From NCBI RefSeq assembly GCF_963422355.1, contig NC_085085.1, positions 15,997,588 to 16,061,587 of the forward strand: a stretch of 64,000 nt of DNA, given 5' to 3'. The stretch's first letter is position 1. Every line of letters begins with the position of its first letter. The position numbers were made by a program, and so were the translations under genes. Origin of the DNA: Corticium candelabrum (Eukaryota > Porifera > Homoscleromorpha > Homosclerophorida > Plakinidae). The notes under the pieces are model-generated. The model saw nothing but the letters and a program-made list of their open reading frames with translations. It was not told where the DNA came from and did not search any database. Below are positions 11,870 to 41,790 of this stretch, in pieces.

Positions 11870-13458
11870 CAATCAAGAGCGAGTTGCATATGACGAATGA
11901 AACATCCAGGACCTTTAGGTCTCAAGGTCAAGTGCAGGATGAGCACAGGTGTAACTGGGCAAGACACTCACGTGCAATTACCTTTCTCAACTCAGGAGTA
12001 GAACAAGTATCTTGGTCTTTTACTGGGGGCGAACAGACTGCATAGTAAGATTACAACGTACAGACCCTTATGGGCCTTAATGTACAGTCCTAATGTGTTG
12101 TGCCATAGTCAGTGTTCCTGGATGTCTTCAGTCAAGCTCCAGAAGAACAGTCAGTGCTGGCTTTTAGACTTTGCATAGCGTATGGAGAGGCCCCATCATT
12201 GGGCAGGGAAATAGTTTTAGTAGACAGGCTTAACATTTGTCCATTTGTCCATTTTGCAACTATAGACAGGGTTTGTTTCTTTTTGTTCTTTGCAGGCTAT
12301 ATCGTATCAAAGGAAAGCTGCTGTTATTTGTGAACGTGTTCTTGGAATAGACCATCCTGACACAATAGTGGCTTATGTAAGAGTAGTTAGTGTTTGCCGT
12401 GAGGTGACTTTGGTACATCTTTGTTTTTTAGGTACATCTTGGTCTATACTGTCATTCAGCAGGACAAATTAGTGTAGCTCTTCGACTAATGTACAGAGCA
12501 CGTTACTTGACTTTGTTGGCTTATGGTGAGGGTCACCCTGATTTCGCTACGTTTGATGTAGGCAAATGATGTCTTACTGACTGCTGATCACAGGAGATTG
12601 TAATTCTTGATTTTGTTAGACTAATATTGGCCTTATGCTCCATGGATTGAAAGAGTACAAACTCTCACTTAGGTTTCTAAAGAATGCCTTGAAACTTCAC
12701 TCAAAGTAGTGTGGTGTTGTGCTGAATCTCTGGTATGTAGCTTTAGTGATACTTGTTTGTAGGTATCAAGGAGAGGAGAGTATTCACTGTGCAATGGGGT
12801 TGGTTCACACATTGGCTGGTGTAGTTGAATTATGGTTTGTAGCTATCCTTGGTTTGTAGACATCATCTCGTAGCACGTGCACTTGCAAACACAGGAGCAG
12901 TGCAAGATGCAATTAAGGAAGAGAGGAAAGCTTATGCAATGTACTCAAAATTGGTAAGAGACGTTTTGCTGTTTGCGTGATATTTAGTACTGTACTTTTT
13001 GTTTTGGTTCTTTCATTTTTTGATATCATGTTGGAGCATTACTTCCAATTGTTTTGTATTGGACAGGTGGGTCCTGATGACGATCGTTCAAAAGGGAGCC
13101 TTGATTGTGTTAAACAGCTGACACGTATAGCTGTAGATATGCAAAGGAAGGTAATGTAGTCATTTACTTGTTGAACATATGCTTTCATTTTAATGTTGTC
13201 ATAATGTCAGATAAATGAAACACGCAGTCGCCAAGAACAGAAATCTACTTTAGACCTAGAGGTGAACTTATGAAATTATGTTTTTGATTTCAACTTACAA
13301 TATAAATTGTTTGTGCTATATAGTTTGTAAATCAAGTGTTGCATCATTTTGACCAGCCACAAACTGATGCTGTTGTAACTGGTCAAGCTTCCACCAGTTC
13401 TACTTTGGCAGTACCTTCTTCAAGTGAAACAATTTTGGATATGTCAAAGGGTGACTAG
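1821..13458 (+). CDS. CLUH: CLU/CLUH clustered mitochondria protein, 5'-partial
   Basis: Clu proteins are cytosolic RNA-binding proteins that bind mRNAs of nuclear-encoded mitochondrial proteins and control mitochondrial distribution. Exons: 1821-1868 (least sure), 1923-2015, 2141-2232, 2285-2387, 3537-3755, 3812-3852, 4028-4082, 4203-4281, 4337-4487, 4548-4614, 5172-5588, 6272-6326, 6383-6441, 6769-6843, 6908-6978, 7038-7110, 7167-7233, 7299-7351, 7581-7622, 7685-7805, 7867-7972, 9385-9461, 10432-10541, 10600-10651, 11020-11116, 11171-11213, 12296-12376, 12432-12557, 12620-12705, 12763-12798, 12860-12953, 13067-13150, 13211-13261, 13324-13458. Frame is kept across all junctions, giving about 1050 residues; human CLUH has about 1300. 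Landmarks are TREWNEEL and [18 protein letters not shown] of the CLU domain, [14 protein letters not shown], and C-terminal TPR units such as [18 protein letters not shown]. Exon 5172-5588 is a fast-evolving acidic insert. The 36-bp exon at 12763 is a microexon. The family is certain; individual junctions are less so. Confidence 0.93.
2427..2819. mobile_element. pogo/Tigger-like MITE, copy 1, in CLU intron
   Basis: A 393-bp element with terminal inverted repeats. The left end reads CAGTAGGATGTCACTTATCC and the right end is its near-perfect reverse complement, ending CATCCTACTG. TA dinucleotides flank both ends (2425-2426 and 2820-2821), the target duplication of Tc1/mariner/pogo elements. There is no coding capacity. 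A second copy lies at 52743-53040. Confidence 0.85.
7745..7792 (+). repeat. CAG/CAA tract coding 16 glutamines in CLU
   Basis: Sixteen in-frame CAR codons, mostly pure CAG, lie in exon 7685-7805. They follow a lysine/arginine-rich stretch that matches the KKRNKRRK region of animal CLUH. The run is a trinucleotide microsatellite within coding sequence and is likely to be length-polymorphic. Confidence 0.9.
8613..8930 (-). pseudogene. Antisense exon-like ORF with FDSHSH motif (transposon-type protease fragment?)
   Basis: A 105-residue open frame lies antisense inside the CLU intron 7973-9384. It is preceded by a plausible acceptor (TTTTAG immediately before the frame, reading leftward from 8931) and runs to a stop. 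It contains [23 protein letters not shown] hydrophobic strand followed by FDSHSR is typical of herpes-tegument/OTU-like cysteine protease modules carried by some large DNA transposons and related orphan genes; that link is from memory and weak. No flanking exons were found, so it is probably a fragment. Confidence 0.35.
9487..10045. mobile_element. MITE family TACCGTATTCGCCCG, copy 1, in CLU intron
   Basis: A 559-bp element in intron 9462-10431. The left end TACCGTATTCGCCCGTAAT and the right end (ending GGGCGAATATGGTA) are inverted repeats. Sub-terminal DNA carries many copies of the heptamer ACGCCCA and its reverse complement. A second copy in opposite orientation is at 34707-35244; the interiors match, for example around the Bsu-like CGACCCTGATGCTCTTGACG stretch. 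Confidence 0.85.
11443..11509. repeat. (GT)n microsatellite
   Basis: A near-pure GT tract in the CLU intron 11214-12295, ending where the SINE head at about 11510 begins. Another GT tract follows that SINE. Confidence 0.95.
11510..11782 (+). mobile_element. tRNA-derived SINE, copy 1
   Basis: The head reads GTGCTGTAGCTCAATTTG, with an A-box-like TAGCTCAATTTG and, about 55 bp later, a B-box-like GGTTCAAGTC. The body (GATGGCGAGCTATGGC, then a conserved CTCTCGACTCAGGAG) recurs at 31253, 40600 and 49440. The copy is bracketed by (GT)n tracts. The tRNA part cannot fold into a normal anticodon arm, so this is a SINE and not a tRNA gene. Confidence 0.8.
11783..11866. repeat. (GT)n microsatellite
   Basis: About 80 bp of GT with one early A interruption, directly 3' of SINE copy 1. 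Confidence 0.95.
11867..12105 (+). mobile_element. Diverged second SINE copy adjoining copy 1
   Basis: It begins directly after the GT tract with a damaged head (AGATCAATCAAGAGCGAG), then ATGAAACATCCAGGACCT, a B-box-like AAGGTCAAGTGC and the family motif TCTCAACTCAGGAGTAGA. Same orientation as the preceding copy, so the two form a tandem pair separated by (GT)n. Confidence 0.6.
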
Positions 13459-13682
13459 CTACCATTTAGGTCACTTGTGAAACATGCTAGAAATGTTATA
13501 TTGCCATGACTGATATTGGTAGTAACAAGCTGTATGTATTGCCATATATTCAGTAATTTAATGACATGCATACAGAATGACATGCTTGAATTGAGTGGCA
13601 CTTAACCAGATTGATTAAAAGTAGACTGATGTACTCAGGCTGGTCTATGACATCTGCGTTGTGCACGTGTTACTATTGCATT

Positions 13683-13686
<4 letters not shown>

Positions 13687-13732
<46 letters not shown>
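13687..13732. repeat. (TA)n microsatellite
   Basis: About 46 bp of uninterrupted TA repeat, downstream of CLU. Confidence 0.95.
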
Positions 13733-13734
<2 letters not shown>

Positions 13735-14036
13735 CTTACTGCTACAACTGGGGTGGAGCCATGACAAAAACCTAAATGCTGGATTACTAATTCAGAGTAG
13801 CTGCTTGTTCTAAAAGGGTTGGATTCAAACATTTGCATGTAAATGTTTCTTACTTGAGTCCAGTGCCTCCTTTTTGTGACTTGTCACAAAGCATTTGTTG
13901 CATCTGTGTAAAGTCATGTGGGTGCTGGCATTATGGAATCTTACTGTACTTGATACAAACTGTAATCATTAGGTGATATGCCATGATACAGCAACTACCT
14001 CCTGTATTGTGTGTTCTGGTGTGCTTGTCAGTGTTA

Positions 14037-14433
14037 AGGCTTGTCCACACTGGCAACTGGACCGTGATCCGATCGCAGCGTTGTTCACAGTTGCAAGTGG
14101 ATTGCGATTCGATTGCAATAAATCCAATCCACATTGGGAGGTGGCTTCGATTGCGATTCGATTGTGATTGGTTGAATCCAATTAGAAATAGTGGTCGTTA
14201 CCTTCACGTATTCTACGAGTGTAGTCGGAACATCTAACTCTTCTCACTCATCTTCTCACTTTACGTCGTTGTATCAATGCTTTCCACAAGCAAAGAACCC
14301 ACACGTACACATCAGTCACATGATACCGAAAAAGAGGCGGAGGTATCATTTTCAAAGTGCACTGTGGACACTTGCTTGCCCAATTGGATTGCAGTCAGAT
14401 CACAATCCATTCTAATCTAGTGTGGACACAACT
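14037..14433. mobile_element. Harbinger-like MITE with TTA duplication
   Basis: A 397-bp element. The left end AGGCTTGTCCACACT pairs with the right end AGTGTGGACACAACT (11-12 of 15 positions). TTA lies on both sides (14034-14036 and 14434-14436), matching the three-base duplication of PIF/Harbinger elements. The interior is rich in GCGATTCGATTG-like repeats. Confidence 0.65.
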
Positions 14434-15965
14434 TTAGTTGGTGAACGGATTTCTTTGCTTTAAACTGTTAGCTTGAGAAATCAGTTGTTTTCTTTTTCAC
14501 CAATAAACGATGGCATATTATTCACAAGGTCTAATGTCTTATAACTACATGTAATGCTTTTTATATGTGAGATAATGAGAACAATTTCTTATGCATGTGT
14601 CACAAATAAAATTACTGTGAAGGATGCTTGACTACAATTGATTGTTTAATCAATACGTAAATAAGAAAGTATTCCTTGCAACAACATGATTGATATTACT
14701 TACAGAAGCCCTGTTTACAAGTTTTAACTACAACACTCAGCCATGCCTGATCAGTAGCCATGTCAGGAGAATAGATATAGGTGTTTGTTAAAGATCTTAC
14801 TGTACACAGGCTGTGCCATCTTGAAAACAGGAGCACATTTTTTCATCTTGAGAAACAATTGCATGCTATGCTATTACTGTATATGTAAGGGTAATTTAGT
14901 AATACTTGAACTTGACGTGGATGTTAATACAGTACAACATGAAATGGCTGGTTATTGGTTGATGGTTTTTCTTTGTACTTTCTACGTTTGTACATTCAAC
15001 TAAAATTGTGGACATACTGTGGACAGAATCTACACAAATGTGGAACTACACTATAGGTTAATAGCTAGATTAATGCAGGTATTAAAGCTGTACAAATGTG
15101 CTATGGTCACTTATAATCTGTTTACCTTTGGGTTTCAACAGCACTCCAGTTGGTCAATATGCTTGCAGGTTATGAATAGTTAAACGGCACTTAATACTGG
15201 TAGTCGCTCTCACGGGTGAGACCACTAACTTTGTATCTTATACGACAATAACATAAAGGCTACAGTTGACTACAGTAGTAGCCAAACACTGAATTCAGTT
15301 GACTATCAGTGCTACTGGTGTGTTAGCCTATAGTTTTTCATTCTTGGTGGACAGTTAGTTGTTGCTAATATGGTTGTTGATATTAGTTGGCCATACATCT
15401 GTTGAGGCAAGAGCTTGTGGTGGTGATATAGATGGTGATCAGAATTAGGCTTGTTTTTGTCATCTGACTACCATTGTTAATTTGTCATTTCAAGTCAGAC
15501 TTAAGGGTTGCTGATTGGGGTCACAGGCTGGGTTGTTAGGCTTTAGTGCCAAGAACAACATATGCAGTATTGTCAAGGTGTTCTCGATGATTAGTGACAG
15601 TAATATATCCATGGGTTTTAAACTGAAATCGGAGAGAGCAACCAATAGTTTTGAGACTAGCATTTATTTACAGTTGGAGAGGTCACAGTTGAAAGGTATC
15701 TGTTAAGTGCAGAACAGTTTGAGAGCATATACATGTACAGTCATTATCATTTCCTTCCAGAAGATTATTTTGTAAAATGTAATGGTAGTTGTTTGGTTTA
15801 GAATACTTTTATACATACAGTTGCTAAGAAATGTAGAATGTATTTGACTAAAGCAGAATGTGGCTAAAGCCTGCTCCTCACTCTGGACATTGTAAATTGA
15901 ACACCAGCTATCAGAATTTTGATTTCTACATTGCATAGATAACAGCCATGTATACAGTAATTGAA

Positions 15966-16449
15966 TACTGTATAAGATGAAATATTGGCGGGGAATTTAT
16001 TTGACGGATTGGTGGATTTTTCAGTGGCTGCCAGTATAAAATCCGTTATTAATTTGGCCATTGAGATATGGTGATGTGATGGTACATTACGCGGATGAGG
16101 CCACAGGATGGTAGGTAATCCCTGTTTTCCGTCTGTTGTGCCTGTGAATGAGGTCATGAGGTTACGGATGAAGCTGGACTGTCACTTTCACTTGTGTCCT
16201 GTTCTTAGCTCTGACACAGCATGCAGTTCTTCATCCGTGCAGTAGTTGGAGACCAGTAAGTTAGGGAAATGTGAGCCATGAACACAGCTGTCAATCACAC
16301 ACTTCTCCATAACCACTTATGGTAAGACACATCAGTTATCAAACAACGATGTCCAACCACCAAAATAAAATCCACCAACATGCTTTGTCCATCAATTTCT
16401 TAGCAAACCGCTAATATAAATTCCCGCCAATATTTCATCTTATACGGTA
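15966..16449. mobile_element. Inverted-repeat MITE (TACYGTATAAGATG family)
   Basis: A 484-bp element. The left end TACTGTATAAGATGAAATAT and the right end TACCGTATAAGATGAAATAT (read on the minus strand) continue as inverted repeats for about 35 bp. The interior has no convincing reading frame. Its outermost bases, TACCGTAT, equal those of the 9487/34707 family. Confidence 0.8.
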
Positions 16450-16898
16450 TATGAACTGTACACTGTATAGGTTGTGGCAGGTAGAAAGTCAAATAAATGG
16501 TGGCCTACCCACTCACCAGCACAATGTTCATGGGCCTTCTTGGGAACTTTCAGGTAAAGAAGGCTATGTTTAAATCAGAAGTTTTCTAAGGTAGCAAAAG
16601 GGTGTCTTTTCCGACGTTTCTTTGGCATTGCTTTTATTCCACACTTTTGTTCATAACATAGTTTGAATACTCCAGCCAGAGTAAAGTTTGTATTAGTCTA
16701 GCCTAAAGATTATAATAAAATCAGCACACCTAAAATACTCTAATAATAGGTAGTCATATACTAAGTAACAGCTATGATAACATTCTTGTATATGAGTAAT
16801 GTTCCTTGGTATGTGGTGTAATTTCTGTGATTAGAAGCCAGATGTAAGGCCACAACACACAGTTGCTTGAATGCTCACTCAAAAACTGAACCATAGTT

Positions 16899-17635
16899 CT
16901 ACCAGTAGGTGCACAGTCTGCAGTTACAGCCATTGACATAGGGTACTTTGAACAGCTTCTTGCTGATGCGATCTTTGATACGGCAGCTGACAAAAATCTT
17001 TCGAATTGATGTGTTTCCAGTGGGCTTGCAACACACACAAGTTGAACTGATATCCAGTTGTCCTGTATGTTGTAACAGCACGGCTGTGTAACTAGTGCAG
17101 CGGCCATAACACATCTACGAATGATAACGTGTTCATCAGTCATGCATGTGCAGTTATCTTAAATGGCGACTATTTATCTACATGGACATGCACCAACCTT
17201 GGTTATAACTTGACGCAGGCATCGTCCATGTGTCAGAGTTACAACGTAGTGTGCGATAGAACACGCATTGTTGTCTGTAATTCCAGGGTGAGTTATTCCC
17301 TTCGGTACATTTGTGTCCACATTGTACTTAGCTTGTATAACTTTTCGAGGTTGAGGAGTGGATGATTGTGAACCGATGGGCTTTTCAAGAGAACGATCTA
17401 AATTTGAAAGAGATGGTTTGATTGGGCTATCTGTGCTTAAACTTGTGTTTCCATGTTCTTGGGCATCCATAACAGTCTCCAAGGTAGTAGACTTGTTCAC
17501 ATGAAAACTGTGCCCAGTTGTTATGGTTGGAATAGCACAACACATGAGAGGCAGAAGCAAGCAGCTTGCACAACTAAGGACAATCATCACAGACTGGCAT
17601 ACACTTTTAATCAGTATGTCACTGATGGAAGTCAA
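16899..17635 (-). CDS. Secreted cystine-knot protein, two exons (glycoprotein-hormone/CTCK-like)
   Basis: Exon 1 is 17198-17635 and exon 2 is 16899-17114. Splicing AAG|GTTGGT to GTAG|ATG joins them in phase 0, giving 217 residues. Residues 13-34 are a hydrophobic signal-peptide-like stretch (VMIVLSCASCLLLPLMCCA). A Ser/Thr-rich, low-complexity segment follows to about residue 118. The C-terminal 93 residues hold cysteines at 125, 139, 148, 152, 172, 174, 175, 190, 209, 211 and 214. CYGRC (C-x-G-x-C) and CNC near the end (C-x-C) form the eight-membered ring signature of the cystine-knot superfamily, with a CVCC pair between, as in glycoprotein hormone alpha/GPA2, bursicon and DAN/CTCK proteins. 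I infer an extracellular ligand or antagonist. The subfamily cannot be set by eye. The first Met is taken because it immediately precedes the signal peptide. Confidence 0.72.
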
Positions 17636-19529
17636 ATGACAAATGACTTGACGTTCGATTTTACGTACATCTTATATCCCAGATAGAGAGTTCAATGTCT
17701 TGATCAGGCACAGGCGTCTATATTAGGACACCGGCTTTCACAGTGATCATATCTATTCAAATTCTAAAAATGCATGCATGGTAGTGACATGTGGCTGTCC
17801 ACGAAGATCTGCGGTTGATGCAGAGGCCACTAGCTATAGGTATAGGTAATAGCTGTATGTTACTGCATGATTTGTGAAACGCCATTGGCAAACTAGTGTC
17901 CTTGATTTTTGTTATACCACTAGCGATCTCAAAGCCTTCCAGCTATGCTACTGGTGAGGAAACCTCTAATGTGTAAGTAAAGCGTGTATTGATTGCTGCA
18001 TGCATTATCAATTATTGAAGTCAAACCATATATTAAAGGTAGCCAAGATTGATCTCTGCTTTCAACTGGATTGGCTGATTATTGAAAGTTAAACCACTTT
18101 TTGCTGCGTAACAGTTATAAACATTGTCATGATTGACTCCAGACCTATAAAGACTGTGTGCCAAACGATAAAGACTATAAACATATAGACAATGGGGATC
18201 GATCTAATAAAGATATAACAGAAACGATGATCATTAAAGCAAAGCGTACTAACTGCACTATACATGTTTCATTGGCATCAAAGAGTCACTATAGTATAAT
18301 TTCTACTCCTACCATTTTGCTAGTAGAATATTGTGCCAACAGTAACTGTCTACACAGCAGGTTACGAGTTTGACAGTACATTGTTGATCCGTGGTCTGCC
18401 ATGCAGATTGTTGGTTTGTGATATCAGTCATTAGAATTAAAAAATTGACAATTACCATTGCTGGATGATGAGAGCCCAAAGTTTAGGGCAAGCAGAGCTT
18501 TGATCATTTTACAACTGCATACAAGAAAGATATCTAAATATAGCTTAAACATATGCTCCCTAATTGATGTACGTACATGTTTATTGCTTTTCGGAAAGTA
18601 TGGAAACAGCCGCCAGTACACAGCACTTGAATCAGTTGTGCCCTAGGGGGCTGCGTGTTGATATTATGTCTTTTAGATTTTAACTCCTGTTGTGCGTGGG
18701 TTTTATCAAACCTTTATGAGTGATCGAGTAGCTGCATTCCCATAATGTCAACACAACACATTTGTAGGTTCTCAAGATTATGGCATGATGCAGTCTTATA
18801 TAATTATGTATGGTTACAATATGGATTGTGTACATCTGTCATGTTTGTGCATTTCTGGACATGTTTGTCCATAGCTCTCTATCACAATATATGTACAGCA
18901 AACGGTCATAGACTACATGTGGTGCTGCTGTTCATAATCTTTAAGTAATTTGCAGCCTGGCCACCGCATAATTAAAAACGATGTAATTAATTTAACAAAA
19001 TGCTGTTTAAGAATAAGTGATTGCTGTGCAAAAAAGCGAGCTGTGCAATTTAGTCGTTTGGATTTGGTTGAGTTTTGGTTTGATTTGTCACTGCCGTTCA
19101 TAAGCTTAAGCAGACACTTGAATTCAAGAGTAGTTTGTGCATAGATATAGCTAGGTCTGCATGTGTTCACTTGATGTAAAAATAGGGTAAGGAATGGACT
19201 CAAACTATCATACACCAGTTTTCTTCTGAGAAATTGATTATTAATTGGGATTCAACCAATGCACAAACACTTTTTCAAAAGTACAGAAATATTATTTATT
19301 AGAGATAAATTTACAGATTAAGATATGAGTTGTAGCTATAGGTATATAGATTCACATTAATTAAACATAGCCAATTTCTGAACATTATACAACAGATAAT
19401 TAGAGATACAACACTGACTGCAACTGCTACTGGGTGAGTCATGACAGGTCAGAGGTTTGGGAAGTTAAGCTGTAACTGTCTGGGAGACCTCTGCATTGCA
19501 TTGCATTACAAAGAGGTGCACAGACACAC

Positions 19530-19530
<1 letters not shown>
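17636..19530. other. Intergenic region upstream of SPT6
   Basis: No gene is recognised. A TATA-like GGATATAAG on the minus strand near 17671-17679 could serve the cystine-knot gene, about 40 bp before its start codon. The rest is AT-rich with only short, unconvincing frames. Confidence 0.4.
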
Positions 19531-19622
<92 letters not shown>

Positions 19623-19663
19623 CACACACACACACACAGCACACACCCACACAGACGCACGCG

Positions 19664-19720
<57 letters not shown>

Positions 19721-19739
19721 CATACACGCACGCACGCGT

Positions 19740-19770
<31 letters not shown>
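19531..19770. repeat. Compound (CA)n/(CG)n microsatellite upstream of SPT6
   Basis: About 240 bp of alternating purine-pyrimidine sequence: a long (CA)n, interruptions with CACAG, a short CGCGCGCGCG block near 19660-19671 and further (CA)n. It ends about 180 bp before the SPT6 start codon. Open frames here on both strands are only Thr-His or Cys-Val repeats and are not genes. Confidence 0.95.
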
Positions 19771-19774
<4 letters not shown>

Positions 19775-19953
19775 ATAAAAATATATTTGTTAAAAAAGGT
19801 GTATATATATATAGCAATATATACACGTCTTAATTAATTAGTCTCGCGTTGCCAGCCCCTCCTCTTTTCACACAACACACTCACGCACGCACACACAGCG
19901 TGACTTATCCGGGAGCTGCTTAATGTCATACACAAAGCCCGTATGTGTGCAAC

Positions 19954-39660
<19,707 letters not shown>

Positions 39661-40589
39661 CGTCAAGTTCATCTGTCAAACTTTGAGCTGCTACAGTTGT
39701 TAGAAATCTTTGATTAAATAGTGGTGTTTGGGATAACCATTCTCAGTCTCTCTGTATATGTATGTGCTAGGTCAAGACGCAGTTTAAAGGCTCTGTTATT
39801 GCATATCTTGGTTGTACATCACAGCATCTTCCTGTTTTAATACTGCTACACTGTATACATTGTCCACGCACGCATGTGCTTGTACACCCCTTGAAGATAT
39901 TGTTACTCATTTCCCCCACTCTTCCTGTCAACTGAAGACTTGGAAGCAAAGGCATTCATTGTAGTGTGCTTGTAGTAGACACTGTTGGCTAGTTCCAATA
40001 CAGTGTATTTGTTTTGTTACACAGCTGTGTAAGTATATATTATAGGCATACATGTACAGTGTACAATGTAATTGTTCGTTGAAATGTATGTACAGTACCT
40101 GTGGTGAAAGCAATATATCAGTAGATACTGTGAGTCAGCCAACAACTGTAATAGACACCGATAGTCATCAAATCATTACTTGTGAGGATATGCAGCAAAA
40201 TGAGAACACTTGGTTAGCTGTGTGTTATAAAAGTATAAATACCTCTTCAATATAGCAATGTTGCTAAGTACATACAGTTTCTAAAACAGATCAGCTAAAG
40301 TCAATAGGAGCAATGACTGGTAAGTCAACAGCAGTTGCATCCATGTTGTCGGACATGAAACTTCCATGCTGCCATACCTAAAAATGTCACAGATATGAAA
40401 TGAAATCAACTCTTGTCTGTCCAGGCTATTAATTATGAATTGTTAATATGAAAGGGTTTACATCAGTTTGTTTGTTATGCACGCTTGCACACAAATGGAC
40501 AGATATAAACAAGTGTGAAGCTCTTCGTGTCGTTTGACGTTGACCTCAAAGTCAGTTGTGAAGACAGCTCCCCTCCCTCTCTCCATGCG

Positions 40590-40858
40590 CTATATGTAGG
40601 CTTAGGGCCAGCGCTACAATCCACCTGGAGCTTGGCTGGAGTCATCCATGGGCACTGACTGTCGTGCAGCTCTGGGACTGGACACCAAGGCCCACACAAC
40701 CCATCCGTTGCATAAAGTTACTGTCAAGTCAGTGGTCATGTCCACCCCAGTTAATGACCAGGTACTCATACTCCTGAGTCGAGAGAAGCAATTGTGTGAA
40801 CTTGCAACACTGCTAGGTCCCGGATGTTCCATTCTCCAAATGCACTCTAACCCAATTG

Positions 40859-40859
<1 letters not shown>
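40590..40859 (-). mobile_element. tRNA-derived SINE, minus strand copy
   Basis: Read leftward from 40859: CAATTGGGTTAGAGTGCATT (remnant A-box region), ATCCGGGACCTAGCAG, CTTCTCTCGACTCAGGAGTA and GACCACTGACTTGACAGTAA match the copy at 11510. The B box is damaged. The head abuts the (CA)n at 40860-40929. Confidence 0.75.

Positions 40860-40929
<70 letters not shown>
40860..40929. repeat. (CA)n microsatellite
   Basis: About 70 bp of CA at the head side of the minus-strand SINE. Confidence 0.95.
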
Positions 40930-40932
<3 letters not shown>

Positions 40933-41236
40933 CAATTGATAATCAATCACAACGTACGGCAGCCTACAGTTAGCATAGCAACATAGCATAGCTAACATGT
41001 CCTGTTGACCATTTCTAAGCGATCATACATGTACTGTGACAAATACTAATTTCTCTGACAGCACGCTCTCTTTAGTAACAGGATAATGTTTGTAAACCAG
41101 CATGACAATAACGAGCCTATCATTTTATTTAATTTTAAATTGGTACAACAAAACAGTTGGAGAGAGCTCAACTACACATCACTGTCTACTATTTATTCAT
41201 TGCTCATAGTTGCATTGCATACAAACTGAACAAATT

Positions 41237-41717
41237 CTATACCTGATAATCTGTGACACCAGACACGAGTTTCCGGTATCCTCGTCCATGCTTTTTGTTG
41301 AACTGCCATGTCCCTTCAAAGATTGTCCCTACCAGTGAACACTCTGTTCCTTTACCATGTCTCTGTAACCACAGAAGAACACAACTCAAACATATGCTAA
41401 TATACTCCAAATGGCAATCATTACCATTCCATATTGCCATTCGCCATCATATTTGCCTCTACTAGAAGTTTCAACCCCATGGCCATGACGTTGTCCATTT
41501 TCCCAATCGCCGTCATACCGTGACATGTCTAACTTGTTCATTAGCACACCTCGACCATGCGGCTTGTCACATTTCCACTGTCCGTGATACACTACGTCAT
41601 GCGGCCAAGTTATCTCTCCTGTTCCTTCTCGACAGTTCAGCTTCCATTGTCCTTGATAGCAGCTACCATCAGGATAAATCATCTTTCCCTCTCCCTGCCG
41701 CTAAAGTACAAAGTCAT

Positions 41718-41790
<73 letters not shown>

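Larger units (their letters stand above)
13459..16898. other. Intergenic region between CLU and cystine-knot gene
   Basis: No protein-coding exon is recognised. It contains a (TA)n tract (13687-13732), a TTA-flanked inverted-repeat element (14037-14433) and a second inverted-repeat element (15966-16449). AATAAA-type motifs occur near 14503 and 14606, rather far from the CLU stop to be its polyadenylation signal. Confidence 0.6.
39661..41236. other. Convergent intergenic region between SPT6 and RhoGEF-MORN
   Basis: The 3' ends of SPT6 (+) and the RhoGEF (minus) face each other here. The only notable content is a minus-strand SINE with its (CA)n tract (40590-40929). No further exon of either gene, and no VPS9-like frame, was found. 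Confidence 0.6.

Noticed and set aside
17129..17365. Plus-strand frame over the cystine-knot exon
   Set aside because: Antisense shadow of exon 1; the minus-strand reading has a signal peptide and an ordered cysteine pattern.
19439..19837. Five overlapping Thr-His / Cys-Val frames
   Set aside because: Pure translations of the (CA)n/(GT)n tract on both strands; no start context, splice sites or non-repeat sequence.
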